IMG/VR virus record: IMGVR_UViG_3300021091_000014
Span: 1-64,000 of that record
DNA from: a virus
DNA: 64,000 bases
Strand: one strand, 5' to 3'
The position numbers were made by a program, and so were the translations under genes. The notes under the pieces were generated by a model that ran no database searches, was not told where the DNA came from, and was given only the letters and a program-made list of their open reading frames with translations. Shown here one piece after another: positions 28,956 through 41,564 of this stretch (positions are counted from its first letter, which is position 1; each line of letters begins with the position of its first letter).

Positions 28956-29428
28956 TGGGTATTGGTGCTGCAATTAAAGCAATAGTTATTTTAATTATTA
29001 TAGTTCTGTTAAGTATAGGAGGATGGTATCTTATTAACCTTAAAGCCGATCTTGCCGTATCTGAAATGAACAATAAAGCGCTTCAGGATGGTATTAAAGA
29101 ACAACAGGCTCTAATAGAGCAAAAAGAAAAAGATATCGTACAGATACAAGAAACAAACAAGCAGTTAGCTGAACAGAACGAGAAACAAAAGCAAGACGTT
29201 AACACTTTAACTAACAAGTTTGACAAAAGAGACTTTGGTGCGTTTGCCGCACAAAAGCCAGACCTTGTAGAAAAGCTTGTTAACAAAGGAACTGAGAACG
29301 CAATGAGATGCATGGAACTAGCTGCAGGTGCACCTCTAAATGAAAAAGAAAAAGCAGCTAAAACTCCAACTGAGGCTAACCGTGAATGTCCGTCACTTAT
29401 TAATCCTTCCTATAGCGCTCCTAATTAG
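28955..29428 (+). CDS. inner-membrane spanin (Rz-like, 157 aa)
   Basis: One N-terminal membrane span (residues 5-28) followed by a long coiled coil (about 35-95, rich in E, K and Q) and a Cys-containing periplasmic end: the architecture of i-spanins. The o-spanin-like lipoprotein gene starts inside its 3' end in another frame, the usual Rz/Rz1 arrangement. The pair would fuse inner and outer membranes at the end of lysis. Confidence 0.75.
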   Translation: MGIGAAIKAIVILIIIVLLSIGGWYLINLKADLAVSEMNNKALQDGIKEQQALIEQKEKDIVQIQETNKQLAEQNEKQKQDVNTLTNKFDKRDFGAFAAQKPDLVEKLVNKGTENAMRCMELAAGAPLNEKEKAAKTPTEANRECPSLINPSYSAPN

Positions 29429-29750
29429 CGGCTGTTCTGTATTTGGCTGGAAGGGTGTTGAGCCAATTGAGATACAGAAGAAAGCAGTTGAGAGAACCAA
29501 GCTTAACCTAGCCGTACCTGTTTTACCACCCCAGCGCGCACCAAAGTGGATATTGATTACTCCTGAGAACGCCGATAAGGTGTTTGCTGAGCTTAAAGAG
29601 AAGAAAGTAGATTTAGTTCTTTTCGGTCTTACAGACGAAGGGTATGAAGAGTTAGCTATTAATATGGCCGAGCTTCGTAATTTTATAGCATCTCAAAGAG
29701 CTATTATTATTAAATATAAAGACTACTACGAACCAAAAGCTAAAGAGTAA
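29382..29750 (+). CDS. outer-membrane spanin-like lipoprotein (Rz1-like, 122 aa)
   Basis: GTG 29382 behind TGAGG gives a compact lipoprotein signal (MNVRHLLILPIALLISGC, lipobox LISGC), better than the ATG at 29340, which adds a basic stretch. The mature part contains PVLPPQRAP near residue 50, proline-rich as in Rz1. At 122 residues it is larger than classical Rz1. Overlaps the i-spanin gene by 47 bases. Confidence 0.7.
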   Translation: MNVRHLLILPIALLISGCSVFGWKGVEPIEIQKKAVERTKLNLAVPVLPPQRAPKWILITPENADKVFAELKEKKVDLVLFGLTDEGYEELAINMAELRNFIASQRAIIIKYKDYYEPKAKE

Positions 29751-29753
29751 ATA

Positions 29754-31001
29754 ATGCCTACCTTAATTACAGCTGATAATCTAGCAGCTAATACGATTAC
29801 ATCTGAGAAAATATCGAGTACGGTTGCACTCGGGGGCCCAAAAATAGCTAATGTTCAAATTGCTAACTCCTCTTGGTCAGTACTGGACGATACGGCCGTT
29901 GATGTGGGAGGGGGATACCTCTTAATTAATGGTACTGGGTTTGTTACTGGTTGCTCCGTGTTGCTTGATACGACATCAGCATCATCGGTGACGTTTGTCT
30001 CATCAACGCAACTTAGAGTAGTTGCGCAAGCCAAGTCTGCAGCAACCTACAACGCATACGTAGTAAATCCGGACGGAGGTACTGCTACAAGAGTAAATGG
30101 AATTACATACTCTGCAAGCCCTAGTTGGGTAACTGCTTCTGCTCTTGCTAATGTTGCAACTAAAACAGCTTATTCTTATCAGTTAACAGCAACCGGAGCA
30201 GCATCATATTCTCTCCAGGCTGGCTCATCTCTGCCCGCAAACTCTTCTCTTGCTGCCAATGGACTGTTTAGTGGTAATACAGACGTAGCTTCTGATACTT
30301 CTTACTCTTTTACGGTTTTAGCAACCGATAATGAATTACAAGATTCACCAAGAACGTTTAGCTTTACTGTAACAGCAATAGCTGCACCAGACATATATTT
30401 GAAAGGTGAGGAAGAACCATTAGTAGATTCTTCTTCATCGCCGCTATCATTGAGTATTTCTGGGGTTTCGAGATCACAAAATCAAGTCAATACAGGTAGC
30501 TACAGTATTTTAATTAACGGAACAAATAAAAATATATCTTTTGGAGGCACAAATTCTTCCGATTGGGATTTGGGAGTAAACAAAGGCACTAATATTATTT
30601 CAGGCGCATTTGAAATGCAAATTTATCCAATGTCGCCAGCAGCCTCCAGGTGTGCTATTATTGGTAGATACAATGAACCAGGAGAACTGGGATGGACAGT
30701 AGATTATAACAATAATGGTGCTTTATTTTTAGCCGTAAACGGCTCCGGAAGTCAGTCAGATAATGGATTATTGACTTTGAATCAATGGCAAAAACTAGCG
30801 TTGGTTTACGAAAATAATTCTGGTACTTTTCAAGTAAAAATTTATAAAAATAATTCACTCATAACAACATATAATATGTCCAGCGCAACATCACCTTCTT
30901 CTGGATATAGTTTGATGTTAGCTCCTAGATCTGGGTCCCTAAGTCTAAATGCTTACATTGATGAGTTTAAGTTTTGGAAAGGAAGCAGAGGTCCGTACTA
31001 A
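29754..31001 (+). CDS. IPT/Ig and lectin-like tail fibre protein (415 aa)
   Basis: Residues 1-40: Thr/Ser/Ala-rich fibre attachment region (LITADNLAANTIT). Residues 45-120: IPT/TIG-type Ig domain ending VVNPDGGTATRVNGITY. Residues 125-210: a second putative-Ig domain (SLPANSSLAANGLFSG). Residues 240-415: a concanavalin/LamG-like beta-sandwich (GRYNEPGELGWTVDY, INLNQWQKLALVYEN-like NQWQKLALVYEN). The first part is paralogous to the proteins at 37510 and 39297. A sugar-binding fibre is inferred. Confidence 0.75.
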   Translation: MPTLITADNLAANTITSEKISSTVALGGPKIANVQIANSSWSVLDDTAVDVGGGYLLINGTGFVTGCSVLLDTTSASSVTFVSSTQLRVVAQAKSAATYNAYVVNPDGGTATRVNGITYSASPSWVTASALANVATKTAYSYQLTATGAASYSLQAGSSLPANSSLAANGLFSGNTDVASDTSYSFTVLATDNELQDSPRTFSFTVTAIAAPDIYLKGEEEPLVDSSSSPLSLSISGVSRSQNQVNTGSYSILINGTNKNISFGGTNSSDWDLGVNKGTNIISGAFEMQIYPMSPAASRCAIIGRYNEPGELGWTVDYNNNGALFLAVNGSGSQSDNGLLTLNQWQKLALVYENNSGTFQVKIYKNNSLITTYNMSSATSPSSGYSLMLAPRSGSLSLNAYIDEFKFWKGSRGPY

Positions 31002-31030
31002 TGAAAAAACTATTACGTTCTAACAACAAA

Positions 31031-31038
31031 TATAAATA
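31031..31038 (+). promoter_or_regulatory. late-promoter box TATAAATA
   Basis: Exact T4 late box 34 bases upstream of the collagen-like fibre gene at 31073. Confidence 0.6.
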
Positions 31039-31072
31039 TTAAAAGTATTAACACCTAACCTAAAAGAAAAAA

Positions 31073-33736
<2,664 letters not shown>

Positions 33737-33768
33737 GTAATAATACATTTATTAAAGGAATAAAAAAA

Positions 33769-34050
33769 ATGCTAAAAGCAAACGCTGAAAAGTTCTTTTT
33801 CCAGGATATGGGATGGGGACACAATCCTCCTACTCAAGCTTACGTTTATTCGTATACTGGCAACGTGCCCGCAAACACCTCATCTATTGCAGTTGCAACG
33901 GAAGAGCTTTTAATGGTGGTAAATGGTGACTTTAACAAGTCCCATTGTGTTATTATTGATAGTGAATCAAATAATACAGTACTTTTTTTAAAAGAAGAAA
34001 TTTCCTCGAATAATTTTTCGTTTTTATACGAAATTAATTCTGCAGAATAA
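33769..34050 (+). CDS. hypothetical fibre-region protein (93 aa)
   Basis: A beta-rich protein (WGHNPPTQAYVYSYTGNVPANT near residue 16). Leader AAAGGAATAAAAAAA. Likely accessory to the fibres by position. No family recognised. Confidence 0.55.
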   Translation: MLKANAEKFFFQDMGWGHNPPTQAYVYSYTGNVPANTSSIAVATEELLMVVNGDFNKSHCVIIDSESNNTVLFLKEEISSNNFSFLYEINSAE

Positions 34051-34063
34051 CCGGAGACCTTAA

Positions 34064-34954
34064 ATGTTTGTAAAATACGTTTCCCATCCTAACGCAACAC
34101 TAACTACTATAAAGAGCGATATTGTTTCTATATTGTCTGGAAGTATTGCAACAGCAAATGACTTCGGGGTCAATTGTAATAAAACCTCTACTCTGGTATA
34201 CGGTTCCTTCCCTTCTAATACATATGCCGTGGTTAACTCTTCAGCGATGGCGTTCTCTAAAAACCATAATGACTACACCGGCAAGACCTATTATTTTAGA
34301 ATAAATTTTTCCGGTAATAATTGGACGTCAATTACAGCGTCAGGAAATTATACTGCAGCGAACGATACATTTGCTAATACTGACCATACGAGGTCGTTTC
34401 CAAATACTGGTACTTCTTCCTCGCCAATGGCACCTCAATCCGCAACAGCAGGGATAACGTTTTACATTATAGCAGGCGCCGAAACATTCCATATGGATAC
34501 ACCTACCTATTCGGGCAACGCTGCAAAATCAGTAACGCTGTGTGATATTAGTCACACCGGGCTTACAAGAGAATTCACAGACTCAGTTCTAATGGCTGGC
34601 TTTGATCAAATCTCTAACGTGTTTAGTAATGCTAATTCTGCTTTTGGAGTAGCGCTACCAGCAGCAAACGGAGCTTACTTTACCCAATCATCAAACGGTG
34701 CTAATTTAACATTAATTAGTACGGCTTTACCATCCACACCTATGGTAGCAGCAAACGGGTCTCAAATTACTATTGAAAATCCTGTGTTTGTATATCACGA
34801 ACTTGGTGGAAATACTAATCATTACGTATATGGTGTAAGTAGAACTTCTACGCGCACAATAGAAGCTTATAGAACATATACAGATAAAGATAGTAAAATA
34901 AAAGTAATATTACCAGCAAATAACTCATTCAGTTTAGCTTTAAACGCAGATTAA
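34064..34954 (+). CDS. hypothetical virion-type protein (296 aa)
   Basis: Ser/Thr/Asn/Ala-rich beta protein, no signal peptide, of fibre or baseplate character. It shares style and neighbouring position with the 473-residue protein that follows. CGGAGA precedes the ATG. Not assigned to a family. Confidence 0.6.
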   Translation: MFVKYVSHPNATLTTIKSDIVSILSGSIATANDFGVNCNKTSTLVYGSFPSNTYAVVNSSAMAFSKNHNDYTGKTYYFRINFSGNNWTSITASGNYTAANDTFANTDHTRSFPNTGTSSSPMAPQSATAGITFYIIAGAETFHMDTPTYSGNAAKSVTLCDISHTGLTREFTDSVLMAGFDQISNVFSNANSAFGVALPAANGAYFTQSSNGANLTLISTALPSTPMVAANGSQITIENPVFVYHELGGNTNHYVYGVSRTSTRTIEAYRTYTDKDSKIKVILPANNSFSLALNAD

Positions 34955-34969
34955 CGGAGAAATATAAAC

Positions 34970-36391
34970 ATGTTTGCAACCATCGACGCAGGACTTGGCT
35001 CAAATACGGACTACCGTAACTATGCTATTAATTTTATGCGAGCAGTTAGAACAATTGCTACTGCTAATGCCGGAACAACCCCAACATGTAACGTTATATC
35101 TGGTCCTTCCGGAACAATGGAATCCAATCAGATGATTACTGTGATTTCAAATACATCAGCCGGAGGCTGGACTGTTGATGAATCCAACACCTCATATAAT
35201 CTGATTGGAAACACTTACAATTCTTCCGGGGCTTCCGGTAGCTACCCCTACTCTTTAAATTTATACACTGATACTGGAAAAAATCAATATCCGTATCATA
35301 TGTTTACAATTAGAACTAACCCCTCTTATTCTTTTGGTTCATCGTTTAACTCCTACCCTCACCTGGCTTTTTACACCGGTGTAAGTAATACTGCGGTATG
35401 GGGGTCTGGATCTTACGGTGGTAACTATAGTTCAGGCATAGGTACAACAAGCAGCTTATTAACTGATGTTAATAATTCTTGGTCTAATCCTTCTTATCAA
35501 AGCAATCCTGCTTATCATACTTGTTTTAATGTGTCTCATATGACATGGGGTGGCAGCTATACAAACTCAATTGGTGAGAACGCTAATTTATTTTATGTTG
35601 CAGCGACAAGCGATTATATTATTATTTTAAACCGTGGATGCGGTATGGTGTATTCCGGAAAAAGAACTACTCAAGGATGGGAAGATAGTTATGATGATAA
35701 TCCTCCTGTAGTTGGATTTCAATTCAATCGCTGGATGTACCCTCAAAGTATTTTTGGCTGGCAAAGAGTAATGACCGTAAACGGTGGAACACCTTCAGCA
35801 GCTAACATATCTTTTCATAAGTACGTTGGATGGGACAGCGTACACGCTACTAGCTGGTCCAACAACTCATATAACGCAGTGGACCCTATCTCTGGCAGCC
35901 CAATTTATTATGGATATGCAAATCAAATTGCTCCAATGTATACTTCACCTACTGCAGTAAGAATTAAATATCCTAATATTACGGCACCTGCTGGTTCAGG
36001 ATTATATAATTCTCCAAACATGCTGTTTCATTCTATTAATCATAGTGTTGGATACTATAGTTATAATATATACGGCTCTTATCCAAGCACGTACCGCGCG
36101 GTACATTATGCTCCAGCGGTAGATACATCTTCAGGCGCCTTAACACCACCTGCAGTACCTATTGTATATTCTATTTACGGGATGAGCTTTAACCCTGGAG
36201 GACGACTTAAAGGTATTTACAAGTCCTTATCTGGTCCCACATCGTATTGTTCTTCAGTAGCAACAAATAGACAGCAGGTAACAGTAAACGAAAGTGGAAC
36301 TAATACCACATATATGAATATTAATATGTTTATAGGTGTTAGTCAGTACGGTAACACCTACACTGATAGTTTCTTAATTAAGGTTGCGTAA
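34970..36391 (+). CDS. hypothetical virion-type protein (473 aa)
   Basis: Starts MFATIDAGLGSNTDYRNYAI with a short helical region, then long Ser/Tyr/Asn/Gly-rich beta sequence (e.g. SNPSYQSNPAYHTCFNVSHM). The richness in Tyr, Trp and Asn resembles ligand-binding fibre proteins. TAATG links it to the following repeat protein. A surface-exposed tail protein is likely. Confidence 0.6.
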   Translation: MFATIDAGLGSNTDYRNYAINFMRAVRTIATANAGTTPTCNVISGPSGTMESNQMITVISNTSAGGWTVDESNTSYNLIGNTYNSSGASGSYPYSLNLYTDTGKNQYPYHMFTIRTNPSYSFGSSFNSYPHLAFYTGVSNTAVWGSGSYGGNYSSGIGTTSSLLTDVNNSWSNPSYQSNPAYHTCFNVSHMTWGGSYTNSIGENANLFYVAATSDYIIILNRGCGMVYSGKRTTQGWEDSYDDNPPVVGFQFNRWMYPQSIFGWQRVMTVNGGTPSAANISFHKYVGWDSVHATSWSNNSYNAVDPISGSPIYYGYANQIAPMYTSPTAVRIKYPNITAPAGSGLYNSPNMLFHSINHSVGYYSYNIYGSYPSTYRAVHYAPAVDTSSGALTPPAVPIVYSIYGMSFNPGGRLKGIYKSLSGPTSYCSSVATNRQQVTVNESGTNTTYMNINMFIGVSQYGNTYTDSFLIKVA

Positions 36392-36888
36392 TGCCCATAA
36401 ATGTAGGGGATTTTGACGGTGCTGACCCACACTTAGATAGTTTTCAGGTCTATGCTGTTGGTGGGGGAGGTATTGCCTTGTCTGGTAATACCTTCAAGCT
36501 AAGTCTAGATCCGGACTTTACCTACGCTGCCTTAATAGCCGCCGGTGGTGGTGGCGCACTTGAGTTATCTGATCAAGATGCACCGGAAAATGCCTCCTAC
36601 TTAACTTACGTACCAGGCGGAGGACAGATAGGGTTATCAGCCAATACATTTAGACCGTCTCTTGACCCTGATCATACATATGCAAGTGTTATTGTTGCTG
36701 GCGGGGGCGGGGCCCTAACACTATCAGATCAAGACGCCCCAGAAAATGCCTCTTATATTACGTATGTGGCAGCCGGAGGACTAATAGGGTTAACGCATGC
36801 ACCGTTCCATGCATTATTAGATAGTGAGTTTCCATCTACTGGAGGGGGCGGAAATACTGGCACCTCACAAATATGGTCTTTAGGTTAG
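36391..36888 (+). CDS. three-repeat glycine-rich virion-type protein (165 aa)
   Basis: About 2.5 tandem copies of a 55-residue unit: GGGGIALSGNTFKLSLDPD, then AAGGGGALELSDQDAPENAS, repeated with small changes, ending in GGGGNTG and IWSLG. The repeats suggest a stacked beta structure such as a fibre tip or spacer. Coupled to the gene before by TAATG. Confidence 0.65.
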   Translation: MPINVGDFDGADPHLDSFQVYAVGGGGIALSGNTFKLSLDPDFTYAALIAAGGGGALELSDQDAPENASYLTYVPGGGQIGLSANTFRPSLDPDHTYASVIVAGGGGALTLSDQDAPENASYITYVAAGGLIGLTHAPFHALLDSEFPSTGGGGNTGTSQIWSLG

Positions 36889-36889
36889 T

Positions 36890-37309
36890 ATGAAAAAACT
36901 TTTATTGATTCCAGTTGTTTTATTACTAACCGGGTGTGCTCCATTACTAACTAAGTTATATGAGTCTTATTTTCTCGCACCATATGATAATGTTGAGTAT
37001 GCATTAGTAAATAAAATTAGAACAATGGCATATTTGGCCGAACCAAATTGCACCAACAAAAAACAAATACAATCTGATTTAGAAGGAATGTATTTTATAT
37101 CGGTTGAAGCTAAAAACTTTAGCCAACATTTACCTGATAATAAAGATTCAACAAAGCTTACTGCAGACCTGAGCACACTTGTAAAAGGTGCATTTGATCA
37201 TTATGAAAAGAATGAAAAGGTTGGTGAGGCTTACTGTAAAGCTAAAATGAAACAAATATATTCAAATGCTGAAACAATACAAAAAGTAATAGGGGCTAAA
37301 CCAAGATGA
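36890..37309 (+). CDS. lipoprotein (139 aa)
   Basis: Signal with lipobox (MKKLLLIPVVLLLTGC), mature protein helical with cysteines near residues 47 and 109. Would be anchored in the outer or inner membrane of the infected cell; phage lipoproteins often block receptor use or assist lysis. Two bases after the previous stop; ATGA overlap with the next. Confidence 0.65.
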   Translation: MKKLLLIPVVLLLTGCAPLLTKLYESYFLAPYDNVEYALVNKIRTMAYLAEPNCTNKKQIQSDLEGMYFISVEAKNFSQHLPDNKDSTKLTADLSTLVKGAFDHYEKNEKVGEAYCKAKMKQIYSNAETIQKVIGAKPR

Positions 37310-37509
37310 CATTAAATGAAATTAAAGCCTACTTAACAGAGTATGCTAAAGATTATGACGAGGGTAGACTGTCGTCGGAAGAGTATAAAGAACTTCTGGC
37401 CGGTCTTGATCTATCTACTGCAATTACAATGAACGCAGAAGAGCTTCAAGAAAAAGAGCAATTAAATACCTATATTAATGCTACCATAAACGTTCTATCG
37501 GCGGTCTAA
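37306..37509 (+). CDS. hypothetical acidic helical protein (67 aa)
   Basis: ATGA-coupled. Acidic, helical (TEYAKDYDEGRLSSEEYKELL). No family recognised; the layout recalls short helical-hairpin fibre-assembly helpers. Confidence 0.55.
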   Translation: MTLNEIKAYLTEYAKDYDEGRLSSEEYKELLAGLDLSTAITMNAEELQEKEQLNTYINATINVLSAV

Positions 37510-39036
37510 ATGGCATTAACTACTATCCCTATTTCAGGTCTAGAATCAAACGTTGTCCAGCAAATTCAGTCTGGTGGCGGGATACCTAGAATTATTTCTA
37601 TTTCTTATCCAGGGGATGATACAGCGGCCTTGCCAGCCGGTGGTCAAACTATTACCATAAATGGGTCTAATTTTTTATTGACAAGTGCTGTGTATGTTGA
37701 TGGTGCCCAGGTTGGAGTAGTATCATATGTTAATGCTAATACTCTGACATTTGTTACACCAGCTAAAGTAGCATCTAATTATTCGTTATACGTTGTAAAC
37801 CCTGACGGCGCTACAGCCATTGCTGTTCCGGGAGTTTCTTTTTCTAATGCGCCTGTCTGGTCAACATCATCAGGTTCTATTGGTACTCCATATGAAACTA
37901 CAGCTTTCAGTATAAACCTTTCTGCTACAGGTGACGGTTCTGTTTCTTATGCAATGGCAGCTGGAAATACTTTACCGACCGGACTAACGCTTGCAGCAAA
38001 TGGATTGTTAAGCGGCACTATACCTGCAACAGACCCTTCTACAACATATACATTTTACGTTGATGCTGTTGACGATCAAAATCAAGAAACATCAAGATCG
38101 TTTAGTGTCACATATACAAAAGATGAGGTGATATGGTCGTCCCCAGCAAACGGTGCTGCTTATGCCTGGGATATGTCAGTGGCTAATAACTTCACACTCA
38201 CAGCTAACAGCGCTGCTGGTAAATCTATAACTTATACAGTACAATCTGGATCTCTTCCAGCAAACGTTTCTATCTCGAACAACAGCGTTACAGGCACACC
38301 AAATTCTGTTCAGGCCAACACTTCGGTCGTAATAAGAGCTACAGCTAACGGAACTAATCGCTTTGCGGATAGAACTCTTTATTTTGCAATCATCGATCCA
38401 GCACCTTCTACTATAGGTCAATTTTATCAAGGTGGTTACTATGCCGGGCAAATTTATTATGAAGATACGGGTGTTCAGTATTACCTATTAGTAGCACCAA
38501 AAGCATCTGGTGAATCACAGCAAGTTTTAGGTCCGATGAATAATACAGTCCCTATCGGACAATCTCGAGTAGCTGGCCCATTATATTACGATGGGTATAA
38601 CGCTACTCATAATAATAACAACAGCACGTGGCCGGCTTTTCAGTGGGCTAGAAGTCTCAATATAAACGGATATACTGATTGGTATATACCATCTATTATG
38701 GAATTTGATATTATTGCCTACCATCTTAGCCCTGGGAGATCGTCGTCCTACGGAGATTGGTTTGTGCCGTCTTATGCAGGATACGGGGTATCTAATCGAA
38801 ACCCCTATGCAAGAGTTCCATCTGCAGCAACGTTAAATAGTAGTAGTTATTACGATACAACTTCTGTAGCAGCATTTCAAACTTCCGGGGCTCAAAAATT
38901 TGAGAGTAGTCAGTACTGGTCAACTACAAAGGAAGATTCGGTAGCATATGCCATTAGCTTTCCGCTTGGCAGATTAAATGGGGTTTTTGCTAATAACTCC
39001 CTCTACACACGCGCCATAAGAAGGGTGGCTGTTTAA
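37510..39036 (+). CDS. IPT/Ig adhesin with C-terminal DUF1566 head (508 aa)
   Basis: Residues 1-25: attachment (TTIPISGLESNVVQQIQSG). 28-112: IPT/TIG Ig domain (GGQTITINGSNF, ending NPDGATAIAVPGVSF). 115-295: two putative-Ig modules (AMAAGNTLPTGLTLAANGLLSG). 300-508: DUF1566 (GGYYAGQIYY, NINGYTDWYIPS, QYWSTT, terminal TRAIRRVAV). The first 295 residues parallel the protein at 39297; the head parallels the small genes at 2757-4617. Tail fibre/adhesin by inference. Confidence 0.8.
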   Translation: MALTTIPISGLESNVVQQIQSGGGIPRIISISYPGDDTAALPAGGQTITINGSNFLLTSAVYVDGAQVGVVSYVNANTLTFVTPAKVASNYSLYVVNPDGATAIAVPGVSFSNAPVWSTSSGSIGTPYETTAFSINLSATGDGSVSYAMAAGNTLPTGLTLAANGLLSGTIPATDPSTTYTFYVDAVDDQNQETSRSFSVTYTKDEVIWSSPANGAAYAWDMSVANNFTLTANSAAGKSITYTVQSGSLPANVSISNNSVTGTPNSVQANTSVVIRATANGTNRFADRTLYFAIIDPAPSTIGQFYQGGYYAGQIYYEDTGVQYYLLVAPKASGESQQVLGPMNNTVPIGQSRVAGPLYYDGYNATHNNNNSTWPAFQWARSLNINGYTDWYIPSIMEFDIIAYHLSPGRSSSYGDWFVPSYAGYGVSNRNPYARVPSAATLNSSSYYDTTSVAAFQTSGAQKFESSQYWSTTKEDSVAYAISFPLGRLNGVFANNSLYTRAIRRVAV

Positions 39037-39045
39037 AAAAATTAT

Positions 39046-39297
39046 ATGCACGATATTGAAATGTTCGATAAAACTTCTTCGAGGATAGCCGTGTTAGAAA
39101 ACGAGGTTAAGAATATTGCTTCTGACGTTAAAGAAATGCGCCAGGAGCAAAAAGAGCAGCATGAAATATTACTAAAAAAATTCTCCACAATGGATAATAG
39201 ACTGTCTATTGTTGAAAAATGGAGGTGGATGCTTTTAGGAGCCGCAGCCGTGGCTGGATATATAATTGCACACATTAGAATAGAAAGGCTGTTTTAA
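39046..39297 (+). CDS. coiled-coil membrane protein, XhlA/holin-accessory-like (83 aa)
   Basis: Residues 8-60: amphipathic coiled coil (SRIAVLENEVKNIASDVKEM); 62-78: one membrane span (MLLGAAAVAGYIIAHI) near the C-terminus. This order matches haemolysin-XhlA-type proteins linked with holins. TAATG overlap leads to the next fibre gene. A lysis role is plausible but not shown. Confidence 0.55.
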   Translation: MHDIEMFDKTSSRIAVLENEVKNIASDVKEMRQEQKEQHEILLKKFSTMDNRLSIVEKWRWMLLGAAAVAGYIIAHIRIERLF

Positions 39298-41495
39298 TGC
39301 CATCACCATTAACCACTATTCCAGCTACCGGGCTTGAGGCTAATCTTGTAAGTACAATTACCCAGGGTGTTGGTCCAAAGATTACAACCATAACATATGC
39401 CGGTGATGATACAGCTGCACTACCGGCTGGTGGTCAAACTATAACTATAAACGGTTCAGGATTTAAAAATACAAGTACTGTTTATATTGATGGTGCTGTT
39501 GTTGGAGTAGTTTCTTTTATTGATGCAAACACATTAACGTTTGTAGCACCAGCGAAAGCAGCATCTAATTATTCACTGTATGTTGTTAATGTCGATGGTG
39601 CAACAGCAATCTCTGTCCCCGGCATCACTTATTCTAATGCTCCTGTCTGGTCTACTTCTTCTGGTTCTGTTGGATCCCCGTACGAAGCAAATACATTTAA
39701 CGTAAGCCTTTCGGCTACTGGTGATGGCTCTGTTACGTATGCGATGGCCGCTGGTAACTCGCTGCCCTCCGGGCTTACCCTTGCATCTAATGGATATATT
39801 TCAGGTACAGTGCCTGCTACAGATCCTACTACTACGTATACATTTTATGTAGATGCGATAGATTCACAAAATCAAGAGACTACAAGATCATTTAGTATCA
39901 CTTATAATAAGGACGCAGTTACTTGGTCATCACCAGCAAACGGTACTGCTTATTCTCTTTTTACTGGCACAGCTAATACAATCTCTCTTTCTGCAACCAG
40001 TGCATCAGGTAGAGGAATAACCTACTCAGTTCAATCAGGCTCTCTTCCAGCTAACTTAAGCATTTCGGGCAGTTCTATTACGGGAACGCCTAATACTGCT
40101 CAGGTTAATACTTCCGTTACGATTAGAGCTACAGTGGCTGCCGCTAGCAGGGTGGCCGATCTCGTACTTTATTTTCTTACACAAGCTGATCCACAGCGTT
40201 TCTCTAATTTTAATATTAGTGATAGTAATGCTCAGATTCAAGCCGGTGAGTTTGAAGTAGACTCAGGAGTTAATTTCTGCTATGGTGCTCTGCGTTACGG
40301 TTCAAACCGCTCATTAGCTATTTTTAAATATAATTTAGATACACAATCAGTGGTTTGGGCAAAAGATATAAATGTATCTGGATTGCTTTCTTATTATACT
40401 GGGAGTATGAGTATAGGTAATGGAAAGTTGTTTATTCCAATAGGTGTTGATTCCCCTGAATATAACATTATAATGTTAGCTCTTTTGACAAGTGATGGTA
40501 ATATAGTGTGGAAAAAATTGTATGATTCAGAGGATTATAGTGTCTCAGGATCCACAGATGCTCCTTCATCCTATCAAAAATCTGTTATTTTTAATTCAAA
40601 TTCTAATACAGTTTGGTTTGCTCAAAATGGCGGTAATGATGCAGGCTGGTTGGTTTTAAACGAGTCAACGGGTAGTCTGGCGTCCCCACAATATGCCTTT
40701 TACAGTACTTTTTCAGGAGGAACAAATGCTGATATTTATGGGGGATTTATATCCGGAAACACTATAACAAGCTACCATAACCCTAACGCCGGTGATCCTG
40801 CTTACGTAATAGCAAACACCAGTTGGGCGACGTCTCCAACAGCAAGAAGATTAACATATAGTGGATCACTTTATCACGAATCTGCATTTCTTAATAATAA
40901 TGGCGATTTTGTCGGAGTAGTTATAAAATATTCAAACGGTCCTATATTAAATTCTGCTAGTCAAAAAGAGTACTGTATTACCACTCCTACAGGTAGTAAT
41001 ACATTCTGGTTTACCCCTGCAGTTGCTAATGGTAAAAGTTATAGCTTTGTACGGCGAGTAGTGGATTATGATGGTAGTTATTATGTATTTGGATCCCATG
41101 ATTTTGGAGGATCGGCCGAATACAAAAATTCACCTTTTTTAATAAAATTTACTAATAAAACCGTAAGTTGGGCTGTAAGATTCAGACAGGATAATAATAT
41201 TCCAGAAATATATCCTACAGTAGCAGCTGCTACTGTATCAGGTAACAAATGCTATTTTTCTTTCTATCAAAATATCTTTACCTACCCCACAGCAGGGGGC
41301 ATAACCGGTACTTTAACTGCAGGAGGAATAACTTATACAATAGAAAATATAACAATCAGTACATCTAATGCTGAAGTTACATCTAGCTCTATTGGTGCCG
41401 GGCTCTATACAGATTCAGGTGGTAAGACTTTTAGTGATGCGTCTGGGCTTTCCATATCCAATAAAAACATAACACTTACTTCTAACACATATTAG
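39297..41495 (+). CDS. IPT/Ig adhesin with beta-propeller-like head (732 aa)
   Basis: Residues 1-295 follow the domain order and often the wording of the protein at 37510 (GDDTAALPAGGQTITING, AKAASNYSLYVVN, SLPANLSISGSSITGTPN). Residues 300-732 are a different head with recurring blades of the PQQ/YVTN-like kind: VVWAKDINVSG, NIVWKKLYDSED, KTVSWAVRF. A stalk shared with its neighbour and a different binding head mark domain exchange. Fibre or adhesin by inference. Confidence 0.75.
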   Translation: MPSPLTTIPATGLEANLVSTITQGVGPKITTITYAGDDTAALPAGGQTITINGSGFKNTSTVYIDGAVVGVVSFIDANTLTFVAPAKAASNYSLYVVNVDGATAISVPGITYSNAPVWSTSSGSVGSPYEANTFNVSLSATGDGSVTYAMAAGNSLPSGLTLASNGYISGTVPATDPTTTYTFYVDAIDSQNQETTRSFSITYNKDAVTWSSPANGTAYSLFTGTANTISLSATSASGRGITYSVQSGSLPANLSISGSSITGTPNTAQVNTSVTIRATVAAASRVADLVLYFLTQADPQRFSNFNISDSNAQIQAGEFEVDSGVNFCYGALRYGSNRSLAIFKYNLDTQSVVWAKDINVSGLLSYYTGSMSIGNGKLFIPIGVDSPEYNIIMLALLTSDGNIVWKKLYDSEDYSVSGSTDAPSSYQKSVIFNSNSNTVWFAQNGGNDAGWLVLNESTGSLASPQYAFYSTFSGGTNADIYGGFISGNTITSYHNPNAGDPAYVIANTSWATSPTARRLTYSGSLYHESAFLNNNGDFVGVVIKYSNGPILNSASQKEYCITTPTGSNTFWFTPAVANGKSYSFVRRVVDYDGSYYVFGSHDFGGSAEYKNSPFLIKFTNKTVSWAVRFRQDNNIPEIYPTVAAATVSGNKCYFSFYQNIFTYPTAGGITGTLTAGGITYTIENITISTSNAEVTSSSIGAGLYTDSGGKTFSDASGLSISNKNITLTSNTY

Positions 41496-41564
41496 TTGCC
41501 TTTAGCTGTACTTTTTTATATAATCACTCTGTGGTACGGTTAAACTAGATCATTACTATACATA

